Positions 1 to 11,330 of a stretch of DNA of 64,000 bases are shown piece by piece. Positions within the stretch are counted from its first letter, which is position 1, and each line of letters starts with the position of its first letter. Source of the stretch: Anseranas semipalmata (taxonomy: Eukaryota > Chordata > Aves > Anseriformes > Anseranatidae); contig VXAA01004092.1 of assembly GCA_013399115.1 (NCBI GenBank), positions 79,852 to 143,851 of the forward strand. Reading direction: 5' to 3'. The notes under the pieces are model-generated. The model was given only the letters and a program-made list of their open reading frames with translations. It was not told the origin of the DNA and did not search any database. Both the position numbers and the translations under genes were made by a program.

Positions 1-4
1 AAAA

Positions 5-39
<35 letters not shown>
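1..39. repeat. A8/T31 homopolymer at window edge
   Basis: Eight A are followed by 31 T at the left edge. This is simple-sequence DNA. It may be the inner end of a longer A/T tract or of a retroposon tail cut by the window boundary, and nothing here tells the two apart. Confidence 0.9.
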
Positions 40-40
<1 letters not shown>

Positions 41-221
41 TAAATTACACAATATCCATCCACGGTGATTTATTTGTGAATTCTTTTTAAAAGTCAAGTG
101 GCCTCTTTGGCTAAGGGAAGAGACTATTTGTTGAGCAGATATATTTGTTGATATTCACAGCAGTGGGTGGAGGTGAGCTTTGCCGGTGTGGTCTGAAAGA
201 AATCATAATATAGTGTACGTG

Positions 222-365
222 GGAGTTTGGATCTTGTAATCTCTTTTTAGTTCTGCCACAGTCTCAGCTATGTAGCTTTGGACTTGTTGCATAATCTCTT
301 TATGCCTTGTTTTTTCACTCTCACTTGTGTGTCTTTGCCTAAATTAGTTTGTAGTCTAGGATTTT
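222..365 (+). mobile_element. Probable MIR/CORE-type SINE fragment, ancient
   Basis: The text running from TTCTGCCACAGTCTCAGC through TGTAGCTTTGGACTTGTT to AATCTCTTTATGCCT follows, in order, the usual MIR landmarks: TCTGCCACT, then TGTGTGACCTTGGGCAAGT, then CCTCTCTGTGCCTCAG. It then runs into a diverged 3' portion. MIR-type SINEs are tRNA-derived and shared across amniotes, so this copy is very old and inactive. The call rests on my comparison with the remembered consensus. Both ends are approximate. Confidence 0.6.
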
Positions 366-3022
366 TGATATAGGAGTCTTCATAGAGCAGATAATGCATC
401 TTACAGGAGGAGTTATTTCACTAGGTGATTCTGCATAGACATAGACTTTTAAACTGGACTAAATAGAACATAGAATCCATTCTAATATTCATACTAAATG
501 CATGTCAGGCCAAGATCATCTGTGGATTGTTTTCATATTGCAATCTATCTTTATTTAAACAAAAAGTGTACCTATGTACATTTACATAAATGTGTATATA
601 TAATACATATTAATACTATATATATGTGTGTATGTATACATAAACGCACATACACAAATGTATATTAATTTCCTTTATCTTTTCCAGATAATTTATTTCA
701 AGAATAGTTCTGGACACAACTGTTTTCCATATTCTTTTATCTTACTTCTACTTTTTAAATAAGTCCTTCGATATCTCTTGCCACAGTTGGGCAATTATGA
801 ATTTTGGAGTTTAAGAAGGAAGAACTGTAACCCAGTTTAGTCAAAGCAATCTGTTATTTAGTATGATTTTACTTTGGAAATGTTGGAGGGGAAAATCTGC
901 ACAGCTGTTCCCCATGCTGCAATACCTGTTCTCTGACTCAGCTGAAAAAAGTAATTATCCAGTGTTCTCAGGATAGCACTATTTAAAGCAACATGTAACA
1001 CATGCACGCACACACACATAATTGGTGGTGAATGGCTTTATAACAGAATTAAACATGTTCATGTGTCTCTAACTTCTTCAGGGTGGGCCCAATACTATGT
1101 AAAGCAGGCAGTTTTTAATTTCAGGGCTGGGGTCTCATTTGCATTAATATACATTCACATTTCTGTCTGGCAGTAAGGAAATTCAGTAAACAGGTATGAT
1201 GACTTTGGCCATGTGTGAGGAAGGCCCCCATGTGAATGAGAACAGAGCCCTGGAGGTTTGATTTGGTGAAATGTTTGTCTTGCAAGTGTGACCATCTACA
1301 TCCCTTAAGGTGAATCTGAGCATGCTATTCTCGAGCTTAATAGATGGTCTGTGGCAGAGTAGACTTAAGTCTCCGTATTGCTGTGATGATTATGCAGGTA
1401 CTTGTTTTTTTCCTGGCATTCAGCTCTGTGACCTATTTTCTTTTTGCATGTAATATTTTTTGTGACTTGCTATCACATAATCTTCATTATTGTAAATTAT
1501 CTCACTAAAAAAAAAAAAAAATACAATGCTTTGAATATAACCTATGAGCATTGGAAAGAAAATTGTCTGAAATGTTACAAAGTTTTCATGTCTCTAACTA
1601 AAACGATAGTAACCTCATTTTAATTAAAAGGAATAATTTCCAGGCTGAGAGTTTATGTCAATGTAAATGGTAGTGGGTGAGTTGTGAATAGAATATCAAA
1701 ATCTGTAATGGTTATACTGTTGGGGTCAGTGCAGCCTCAGCCAAAGCATTATCTTATTAGATTGCACTAAAATGTCATTAAATTGCAATGTAATTCTCTT
1801 TCCCCATTTTGTCACTGCTGTGGCAGAGATGCATCTGAATAGAAGTTTTTGTTTTTTTTTTAACAATTTACTAGTCGAGGTTCATTTAAGCATTTCCACA
1901 ATTCAGTGCTTGAAACACCTTAATCACCTGCATATGTTTTAATGGTGAGGTCCAGATGCACTGTTCCAGGGCCTTATCTCTTGCCAGCTCTTATGGCTGT
2001 GCTTTGGATTTGGAAGAAGAACATTGGTGGAGCTTCTGAACAAATATAAAAAAATGTGAATACAGTGAGCATATAACACAAGCCTGGGGATCTTCTCTCT
2101 TTCATTGTGTAGACAAGCCACATATTAGTAAATTGTCTTGTAAAAATATCTTCCTTTCTGATTAATAATCCTGGGACACTAGCATCAGTTCTTCATGTAT
2201 AGGCATCTCTTTATTATTCCCTCCAATCATTATACACTCTGAAAACAAGAGAATGAATTTAAATGTTGCTTTGTCAGAGCTGTGAATGGAACCTAGTTTT
2301 CTTTTGAAAATCTGTAATTAAAAAGGAAGAATCAACAGCAGCAAAGAGGAATTCCATGTTATGTTGATAAAGAGTTCTTTGTTAAATCCTGGATCAAAAA
2401 GGACAAAAATAATTCAAAATCATACACAATTGTTTTATTCCCAGCTATAATAGTTTGTCACAAGTTCTTTTGTAAAAATCTTATTTGTAGGACTTTAATC
2501 ATTTGAATGAATAATTTGCGTCTGGCTGAAAGTTGGCACACATGCTCTCAGCCTTAATGCAGTTGTTTGCTTTTCTAAAGGTGCCTTTAATGGTCTATTA
2601 AGTAAATAGAAAATATTTCCTTTTTTTTCCTTTTTTTTCCCTCCCTCAGTTACCTGCTGCTAAGCCAGACATAACACTCACCTGACTCTTCAGTGGAGTA
2701 CCTGGTACTGCACAAGGATGATTCAAAATCTGATTTTCATCAAAACTCACAGAAATTTCTGAGTTTCAGTTTAGAATTTTTGAATATACTGATTTCAGAA
2801 ATTATGAAGCTATTTGCTAGAGTGCTATAAGGTTTTAAGATTGATTATCAGGAGTATTTTTGAAGAATCGAATTCTATGGTAGTGACAGTATATGTACAG
2901 CTTCTGAAGGCCAATTAATGAATAACCTTGTCATCCTTCTACATGCAAGGGTCAGATATGTGATGTCATTCAAGTGATACAGGGTGCTAGCAAATGTTTC
3001 CCGTTAACACATTGCCTCACAT
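366..3022. other. Unique AT-rich non-coding sequence
   Basis: No gene is supported here. The longest open frame is 60 codons (1939-2121, minus) and has no recognisable domain. The block holds an alternating TA/TG/CA tract at 586-664, an A15 run at 1507-1521 and a polypyrimidine stretch at about 2620-2645. I see nothing else that I can name. Confidence 0.7.
586..664. repeat. TA/TG/CA alternating purine-pyrimidine tract
   Basis: This is about 80 bases of almost purely alternating TA, TG and CA steps. The TG-rich part is followed by a CA-rich part, so the tract can fold back on itself. It is a degenerate dinucleotide microsatellite. Confidence 0.8.
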
Positions 3023-3389
3023 TGAATATCTGAGAATCACAGAATCACAGAATATCCCGAGTTGGAAGGGACCCATAAGGATCATCGAGTCCAACTCCTG
3101 GCACTGCACAGGTCTACCCAAAATTTTAGACCATGTGACTAAGTGCACAGTCCAAACGCCTCTTAAATTCAGACAGGCTTGGTGCAGTGACTACTTCACT
3201 GGGGAGCCTGTTCCAGTGTGCAACCACCCTCTCAGTGAAGAACCTCTTCCTAATGTCCAACCTAAACCTCCCCTGCCTCAGCTTGACACCATTGCCGCGG
3301 GTTCTATCACTGGTGATTAAGGAGAATAGGTTGGTGCCTGGCCCTCCACTCCCCCTCGCAAGGAAGTTGTAGACTGAATATCTGAGAAT
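3023..3389 (-). mobile_element. LINE/CR1, 5'-truncated, with 15-bp target-site duplication
   Basis: The element runs on the minus strand, so its 3' end is at the left. That end carries CACAGAAT octamers (complement of the CR1 ATTCTGTG tail), then the standard avian CR1 3' region around GAGTTGGAAGGGACC. It continues as far as GGAAGTTGTAGAC and stops there, so only about 337 bases of a multi-kilobase LINE were copied. The identical 15-mer TGAATATCTGAGAAT flanks it at 3023-3037 and 3375-3389. That pins the insertion limits and fits target-primed reverse transcription. The 3' tail shares GAAT with the target and the 5' end shares TG, so microhomology is possible at both junctions. Open frames on the plus strand (2994-3320 and 3187-3372) are antisense to the element and are not genes. 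The intact duplication and low divergence suggest one of the younger copies here. Confidence 0.93.
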
Positions 3390-4623
3390 GGGGAGTTAAA
3401 TCAATTATTCAATCATAATGACAATTTAATATCATCCAATGTCAAGTTTCCAAGTAAAAGAGAAACAAAAATAAAAAAATAAATATTCAGTAAATAAAAA
3501 ATTATTTATCTTTTGAGATTTTAAAGAATACTGACACTGTTGACCTTTTTGCATTTATATGGATAAATTCTCTATTTGTTAGTACTTACATAGAGAAAAT
3601 ACATAGCTGAAATGTGATTGCCATTAGAACAATGTTTATGTTCATTAAGAGCATGGATAGTATGGTTAGATATGGTTACGACAGATTTTTTTCAATCTGT
3701 TGCAATAAATGCAGAATTTGTGTGTTATCCATTATAAGCAAATTAAAAATTATTAAACTTTTTTGTATCTGGGTTTGCTTCTGAATGATGATTGCAGCTG
3801 AATTGTCAGTAGGAGACTCTGTGAATATGAAGATGACATTTGATTTGCCTGGACTTAGAGCGGTACCTTCTTGCTGGCGTCTGTTTCACTATGAGTAAAG
3901 TTATAGCTGTCACAGCTGCTGCAGATTTAGTTCTCATTTTATTATTAATGCATTCTTAAATGAGTTTTTTCTAGTGGATTGGTGGATGTGAGGCAATGAT
4001 AAATAAGTGAATGTGCTTCTCTGAGGAAAAAGCCTCTAATGCTGCTGTGTTTTGACCGTGGCCTTGTAGGAAACTACGAGTGATGGGTTGGTAGTTTGTT
4101 ACATCTGTGGTGTGGCAAATTGGAAGGTTTTGGTTTTGAAGCTTTGAAAGGTAACTTTCAACTACAGTGTTGATTTCAATGCTCCTGTGTAGCCTCTTCA
4201 TAGTTGTTTTACTGAGGCTTGGAGAAGGCGGCTTCTCTGAAAGAAAACAGGACTTTGAGGTCCATGTGAGTGCATGCTCTACCTGCTCTGTATTCAGGCA
4301 GGTGTAATCAGCAAGGACTGAAATAGTAGTTTTACATTAATTTAGTTACTCTTGGCATTATCCAGAAAGCTTTATTGCAAAATAATTTTCCATAATCTCT
4401 CTGGCTATTAATATGTATTATTAAACATACGATTGTATGATGATTTTGAAGAATTGTATCCTAAGTTTCTTTCATTGGTCCCAATAGTTTGCTTTGCTCT
4501 ACATATGCCTGGAAGCTCAGAAAGAATGTACAGATCTTATTGATTAAAAATAAATTGTAAAAAATTGTGTCAGCTTAAGAATGTAGAACACTGGTTTCGT
4601 TTCTACTTTTGGTCCCTGCCAAC

Positions 4624-4668
4624 TTCTTTCTTTTCTTTTCCTTTTTTTCCTTTTTTTTTTTTTTTCCT
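4624..4668. repeat. Polypyrimidine tract (T-rich with C)
   Basis: An uninterrupted run of T with scattered C on the plus strand, ending in a T17 block. It is low-complexity sequence and causes the phenylalanine-rich open frame over it, which is not a gene. Confidence 0.85.
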
Positions 4669-7197
4669 GTCTTTTTATCATGGGAGTAGGGGGCAGAATA
4701 AAATTAACAAGACTGAACAAGTACTTGTAATTAAAAGCTTCAGATACTTTACCAGTTCAGTTCTTTGTTAGAGTTCGGTTCCAGAGTTCAAGTGCCTGGG
4801 ATCGCTCCTGCAAATTAGCATTGTTGCCAGCAGTGGAGAAGGCATTTCTGGTGGATAGTTCATGTATTTTCAGCTAGTGTTCAATAACCAGTCACCAGAA
4901 CTGGATGATCGCCGGAGCACTCTGTTCAGTCCTTGCTTTCCACCCTATTTCTTTTAGTGGGAATGCATTCACTGAAAAATAACATTTTAAAGCTTATTGG
5001 CTATAATGACAGTAGACTGGAATCAAAGGTAGACTTACTGTGACTGTCTGAAGTATAGCAACTATGACAACAGAAAAATTATATTCTCGAAAAGGTTGGA
5101 TTATTTTAATGTCTCTGCTACCCGTGTCTAACACTGTGGAAGAAAAAGACACAATGGAATGCATTTTTGCATTTGGTTCAGTTGCTGACTCCCTTTTCAT
5201 CCCTGTGGCCTTAACATTTTTTTGGGCGAAGGCTAGCTTACTTTATCTTAATGAACAAAATGTCACTAAGACTGAGACTAGTTTGATGATTTATGCCATG
5301 CATTTGTCATTGGAATCACAATAAATTGCTGATATATATATTTTTGGTTTTGAGGATTAGTGGAAATCAGGTATTTTCTATTTTTCCGTTGCCTTAGGTA
5401 TTAATGATTCTGGGTACTGGTAAACTCCAGTGAAGCCAGATAAGGAGGCTGCATTTAGCTTAAATGTTCTTGACTCAGCTTTGTGGTAATGATAAGACAA
5501 AACAACAAAGTCAGTGGAAAATGCTTTCATGTTTTTGAAATTAATTACTTTGACCTTACTAGTAAATTGTTTGATTTTCCACATTCAACAAAATCAATTA
5601 GCTGTTGAATTCATATTTTCTTTTATTAAAAAAAAGAAAAGATGTGAAAAAATTTTGGGCATCACCGTATAGTTCGTGTCTATCTATTATTTTAGCAGAC
5701 CTGACTTCATTACTTTTCCTGTTGAATGATCATGTGCTTCAGGAGAGGGAGAGAGAGACAGGGACTTTTAGAACTGTTTCCCATCTGTATTTTGTAGGGG
5801 AAATACTGTTCCTTCAGTTGTTTATAACTTAGTTACATGACGTATATGCACTTGAAGATGGGGTTGTTTCTTATCCTCAAGGAAGAAGATGTTAAAATAG
5901 TTAAACACAGAAGCTTAGGCCTCCTTCTGCTTTTGAGCATTCTCTTAACTAACTCTCATTTCATTCTCTACTTTGCTTATTTCAAGAAACTTCTACAGGC
6001 TCAGTTCCGAGAAACCTTCTGGCATCAGTGGTGAGAGCTGCCCACTCATATAAGTAAGCTCAGTTTCTTGAAGGAAAGACTTTATATTTTTTCCAGATTT
6101 TATTCTGTGGGCAAGAAACAATTTACAGGCAAATCATAGCCTATAAAAAGTAAACCCAAATCAAGTATTAGAAAAAGTAGCAAGTTCTCTTTTGTATATA
6201 GGTAAGGAATTGCATGGTCTTCAAATTACAGCTTTTGGAAATAGAGCAAATCTTTCTCTGCTCAAGATTCTAAATAGGTGTAGGAAAGGAAAGGCTAAAT
6301 TATACATGCTTCTCTGTCCTTATTTTAGAACTACCTACCGTGAAGTTTTATAAGCCTAGTAGCTTTATAGATTCAATTTTTATGTCATTCATGATATTTT
6401 TAAATGTATCAGAAGTTCACCAAAAAATTAATCTGTATTTCCTGTTATTAATTAATATTTGATTTTTGAGGAATCCTACCTGCATATTTGAATAGTATGA
6501 AGTGGAAAGAGTAAATCTGCCTGCAGATTCTTGAAATTGAATGCAAACAACGAAATGAAGGGCTTGAGTTTTTCTTTTTTTTTCTTCTCCATTAATAACA
6601 CTGGAATTTATGTAGGGATAGTTTCACCAGGTATTCAGATACTATTCATGAACAGTTCAATGTTTATTAAAAAAAAAAAAGAAAGAAAGAAAAAAAAAGG
6701 TATGCAGATCTATACATATCTCTTCTGGTGAAAATTTACCAAAAATTAGTTTAACTTTTAACTAGGTTGTTTGTGATTTTGTAGATAAATATTCTGGGCT
6801 GTATTTTTCTTTCATTTGCATGGATATAGATCATATTTATTGTTTTCCCTAAGTAGTTCAAACAGGCTGTGTAGGGTAGATGTCATAGTAAGTAATAAAT
6901 AAGAATCAGAGCTGAGTTCAAAAATGGGAGCAGCAACAAATGTTGGCATGTACATTTTATGTGTGTTTTGTGTTGGAAAACGAATGGCAGAATTTCTTCA
7001 TTTCTATTGATGTAAGCTTGTGTGAGATGATTAACCCATAATTCAAGCCTAAATGTGCAGATGTGCATTAGAGACAGAAATGATATTCATATATTTGAAA
7101 ACAACAACGGTTATTTTAAGGGTCTGTCATCCCCTTTTCCTGATTCTATAAAAATAGCTTTAAAGTCCTGGACAGTCCCCTGATATGTCATTCTCTT

Positions 7198-7264
7198 GAA
7201 GAAAAAAAAAAAAAAAAGAGAGAGAAAAAAGAGAGAGAAAGAAAAGGAAAAAAAATATATTATT
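7198..7264. repeat. A-rich and (GA)n low-complexity tract
   Basis: An A16 run is followed by GA dinucleotides, another A block, more GA, then A8 and a short TA end. This is a purine microsatellite; the minus-strand frame of F/S residues through it is an artefact. Confidence 0.85.
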
Positions 7265-7572
7265 AAGGTACAGGTATTGGCATAGAAATCCCTGCTAGCA
7301 TCTTTCAAGAATACATCAAGGACAAATACTTCTAAGCCTTTATCAAAATAAGGAAAAGCAACATTCCCTACCCCATTCTGCTGGGTAATAATTAGAAGAT
7401 TTAGAGATGCCAGCCAGGTGGTTTTATCTGGGACATCTGGAAGTATAGCTTCGTGTTTAATCTTACTCTCTTCTAATCAAGTGTTTCTGAACCTGTTTGT
7501 AAATTGTGAAATTTTCTACAGATTGAACCTGTGCTGCCTTCTTTCCCCTTCATTTTGTCCCCATCGTCCCCT

Positions 7573-7596
7573 AAAAACAAACAAACAAACAAAAAC
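7573..7596. repeat. (AAAC)n microsatellite
   Basis: About five units of AAAC/AAAAC in a row. Short, simple and probably length-variable. Confidence 0.8.
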
Positions 7597-9589
7597 TTAT
7601 CTGTGCAGGAGAGGGAACTTATTTTCTTAAAGGTTTGTTGTTCTTTGTGAAGTTTTACTTTGTGTTTCGAGTTAGCAATGTAAGCCTCACCACCTTTTCC
7701 TCCAAGTAGAAGGATGAGGACTTGCCATCAAAAAAGCAATAAGAACATCTGACTTTGTTTGCTGTTTAGATTCAAACCAGAAATTCCCAATACTGTTGCT
7801 TGCCAAAGCAAACGATACTCTTCATGCAGAATTCTTCCTTTGGAGAAGAATCAGAGAAAACAAGTATTTTGAGGTAGATATTAGTCATGACACTTAACAT
7901 GCTACTAGGAATTGCCAAGTATGATGTGATGGCAGTATGAACGTACTCATTCATCTGTATGATTAAGTCAGTTTGTGTGAGCTGAATGTGGTCATTTACT
8001 AAGAAACTATAAGATGTTATAATGGGGAATAGGATTGTGTTACAAAACTCCAAGCTACAAACTTTGCAAGTGAGTTCCATTCTGATTCTGTACCTGAACA
8101 TCACAAAAGTTCATGCATTGTCTTGAGTCTGCATATTTGAATTATATCACAGTTTAGTGATGCTTTATTTTGTCTGCGAAATATTGCTGAAATTGCTGAT
8201 AAAATGTTCCTTTCTCATAGATATTTACCAGTTTTTCTGACTACTTGTCAAGATCCACTTCATGGCCATGCTTTATTTATCCTGGCACACATTAAGCTGT
8301 TGCTCCATTAGATGTGTCTAGCATCAAATGTCCAGGATGAGAGAGACCTCCTGCTTAAAGTCTGCACAATTTTTCCATTCCCGAAGTAATCGTTCGGGGC
8401 ATTTGAGATGCAATGCTCATGTACAAATCAACCTTATGTTCCAAGTATACCGTGGGCACCGAATGCTTGATTACTGTGCAGCAGCATCAAAGTGGTGTGA
8501 TTGTAGGTTACCATGACGCTGAGCTACAGCCAACAGAGTCTGTGGGATGAACAAAGTTGAACAATAGAGTCCATCTAGGGCCAGGTTTTCTCTTGCTGCT
8601 AAAACAGGTATTGAGAATGTAGAGGCTCTTTGGGGTAGCCCACTGGATTGCTGTTTATCAGTTACACAGGGACTCCTCACAGGAGCAGTGTTTTTGACCT
8701 TGATGTTTGCACCACTCACCTCCAGCCATTCCCTGCCAGCCAGGCTCATTGCTGACTACTCCAACTAACTGGGTCCTCTGCCAGTTGCCAGTTGTTCTTG
8801 CTAACTCTATATGCTGCTTTTTTTTCTGTCAACCTGACTGCTCTATCCCATTTATCTCCCATCTGTTTGCTTCTGCTCTTGCTGTGCTCTTCTCCCCAGC
8901 CACATTTCTTTGCAGCCCTTACAGGGTTCCAATTCTTTTAGAAACGATACAGTAGTATCGATGAATACATATGAAAATGGAGAAAGGGTTAATCTCTTCT
9001 CCTTATTCTTTCATTTCAAACTTTTGTACCTCAAGATTGTAAACTGCAACAGTCCTGTAGGGTGACTTATCCAACCTGAAACAGTGGAGAGGTTAGCTGC
9101 GTATGCTTTCCAGACTTGTTATCCCCGGTTCTACAAATTTATCTATGGTTAACAGGAATCTTGCCAAGAACTGCAAGAATTACCTAATACACAGGTGAAT
9201 CAAGTTTGATCAACTGTAACCTTTGGTCGATTCCAGGCAGCTTCCTTTACTGTCCAAATAAGATCAGCACCTGCCTCATCTGACTTTCCAGTGGAGTTTT
9301 GAAGGAGAGACTGCTAATCACTCTCAAAATTTTAGGTACCTGGGCTGAAATTTGGATTTAGGAGAGCACAAAGTTACTTCATGTCTCATATGCAGAAAAA
9401 TGATCATACATCCCAGTGGGATGATTCATTAGATTTTTTGTTACTTAAGATTATGACTATTGTCATATATTCATTTTATGATAGATTGTTTTGTGAAATC
9501 TCTGACATTCAAACCTTTGCTGAATCTCTGTCCTGAATTTGTGCAAGTATTCCTGTATTACTGCAGAGTGTTGTACACATTCCTGAGAG

Positions 9590-9905
9590 CTCTAGCTTTC
9601 AGACAGTTTCTCTGTTTTCTTGAGTGCCTTTTGAATTCTAATCATGGCCTCCAAAATGCTTGTAATCCCTCCCAGCTTAGTGTGATCTCTGAATTTAATA
9701 AAACAGACTCCCTGTTCCATCATCTAACTCACTGATAAAAATATTAAATACCAGACTGAACATTGGCTCTTGTGAACTTCACCCAAGTAATCCTTGCATT
9801 TGTCAGTGATTAGATGTTGCTATCAAGAGCTGTAAGCCTATTTTACTGTTTGCCTTAGACCATGTTTCCCTACTTTGTCTATGAGGATATCATGTAATAA
9901 CTGTA
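9590..9905 (-). mobile_element. Ancient CR1/L3-type LINE fragment (RT region), antisense
   Basis: Read on the minus strand, this follows the amniote CR1/L3 reverse-transcriptase segment. A stretch equivalent to 'atttttatcagtgagttaga' (complement of 9728-9747) is followed by 'gatggaacagggagt', then a decayed counterpart of the 'gcagatgacac' active-site coding text, then 'aagctgggagggatt'. On the plus strand it reads CCCAGCTTAGTGTGATCTCTG and then TCCATCATCTAACTCACTG. The sense frame is broken throughout, so the copy is old. A 91-codon plus-strand open frame (9460-9735) is antisense to it and is rejected as a gene. The left boundary is uncertain; homology may extend toward 9500. Confidence 0.75.
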
Positions 9906-10937
9906 GCTTATTTGTGCACACTATATTTCAGCCTGTAAAAGTCCCTTCTTTTCGAAGAATGCTGTTTCACTTTTTTGGAATGAAGCCTGCAGTATCATTC
10001 TTTTTGGACTTGGAGGGTTTAACATGGTACTTGTTTCCTTTTACTCCCAAGCTGATATTTTAGTGGATGTACACATCCTGCCTTGCAGCTGTAGGAATAA
10101 GGGTCTCATATGGCACAATGGAGTGCTTCCACCTGTTTGTGTCTTTGATTTGTTTTTAAAATGTAAATTGTTGCTATGTTTAGAAGAGCTATTCAATGCA
10201 TCTTAGCAATTAAGGTTGACACCACTATATACAAGTGCCAGAACAGTTCTTTTTAATATACTGTAAATGATCTCAGAGTCAGATATAATGGATGGTTATG
10301 GTGTACTTGTCAGTGGCATCCTTCTCATTTTGAGTTGAAGTGAAAATGAGAAGTAGGGAGGGAATGGTTGATGAATACATTTCTCTTTCTTGTTGAGTGA
10401 CAGTTTTATGACTTTGCCGATCGTTGTTTTTTGTCGTTGCTGTTGTTTGTTTATTTGTTTTTTAATTCACATTTTCAATTGAAACAAAGTATTTGTAGAT
10501 TCTTCCATTAGCTCTGTGTCCAGCTTGGGGTCCAAATATGTGATGCCTATACAGGCCTGTGTGGTGGAATTTGTGACTATTCCTGCTACTGGGGAAATGC
10601 TGGAAAGAAATTTTACTTAGAAGACAGGGTGGTATCACTGTGCAGCTCTTACTGTCTCCTTTGAAGTGCACTAGTGTTCTCCTTCATGTTCGGTTAGCTT
10701 CAATAGATAAATGCAGATACAGGACCAGTACTGCTCTTGCTTGGTTAGGCTGTTGTAAAACTTGGACATGGTAATTTAAAAGGAGTATTTCTGCAGTCCA
10801 TCAAACACAGAGACTGCTGTGCTCCATAGCTGTATGTGGGAAACTACATCAGCTCTCCTCTCCTAGACACCACAGCATCTTGATGGGGCAGCTGGCAGGG
10901 ACAGTGTGGTTCTTGGTGAAGGAGTTGATATATGTAT
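9906..10937. other. Unique non-coding sequence between two ancient LINE pieces
   Basis: No gene or repeat that I recognise lies here. A T/G-rich patch occurs near 10424-10462. The largest open frames are 60-69 codons and unremarkable. The block could be decayed LINE sequence linking the neighbouring fragments, but no landmark supports that. Confidence 0.5.
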
Positions 10938-11250
10938 TGAAATGGCAACAAGATTAAATTTTATGCAAATTTAATGCAAGTGTGAAGTGCTGCTCTTAGG
11001 AAATACGAGATTTCACAAATGCATCATGGGGAATGACTAGCTCTGCAGCCACTATAGCAATGTCTATTTGTTCGCAACTCAAACTGAATGGAAATCTGGC
11101 AATGCGATGCAGTTACAAAAAAGGCCGGTGTTACTCTTCTGTGAAATGTGAGGGGGTAATTGATCTACTGAACTAAACACATGTCACTCAGGTCTCAGAT
11201 ATACTGTTGTGTCTAACTGGACACTGCACTTTAAGCAGTGGTTGAAGAAA
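10938..11250 (+). mobile_element. Ancient CR1/L3-type LINE fragment (post-catalytic RT region)
   Basis: Plus-strand text follows the CR1/L3 ORF2 stretch downstream of the RT active site in order. AAGTGTGAAGTGCTGCTCTTAGG (10978-11000) parallels the 'kcxvlhlg' coding region. The frame at 11100-11144 reads QCDAVTKKAGV and then soon hits TGA, matching the family's QCDAVAKKA-type motif. GGGGGTAATTGATCTACTG and CACTGCACTTTAAG correspond to the 'evivllys' and 'apHFkk' coding areas. Indels and stops remove any long frame. It is clearly older than the other CR1 copies and looks like the same old family as 9590-9905, but covers the next downstream portion and points the other way. Confidence 0.82.
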
Positions 11251-11284
11251 GTATTTTGGATCACAACATTTGTTAGAGATCTGG

Positions 11285-11330
11285 AAATTTAAAAATAATT
11301 TAAATTTATTTTAAATTTAATTTTTAAAAA
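11285..11330. repeat. AT-only imperfect palindrome
   Basis: Forty-odd bases of pure A/T with AATTTAAA-type arms. The left part (TTTAAAAATAATTTAAATTT) is nearly the reverse complement of the right part (TTTTAAATTTAATTTTTAAA). It lies just beyond the ancient LINE fragment. Confidence 0.75.

Larger units (their letters stand above)
3390..9589. other. Unique AT-rich non-coding sequence
   Basis: No supported gene lies in this 6.2-kb block. Open frames reach at most 110 codons (7772-8104, minus) and show no family signature, signal peptide pattern or flanking splice logic. Contents are simple sequence: an A-rich patch at 3465-3505, a pyrimidine tract at 4624-4668, A/G-rich patches at 6668-6700 and 7198-7264, and an (AAAC)n at 7573-7596. 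A small CpG-bearing patch at 8380-8520 is reported separately. Confidence 0.65.

Noticed and set aside
2994..3320. 108-codon plus-strand open frame
   Set aside because: Lies almost wholly in the complement of the CR1 3' region at 3023-3389; antisense to a retroelement and crossing its insertion junction.
5390..5480. Possible old amniote repeat (word similar to 'actccagtgaagtcaatgg')
   Set aside because: Only one short word matches (AAACTCCAGTGAAGCCAG); not enough ordered landmarks.
9460..9735. 91-codon plus-strand open frame
   Set aside because: Overlaps the antisense ancient LINE fragment and has no domain or start context.
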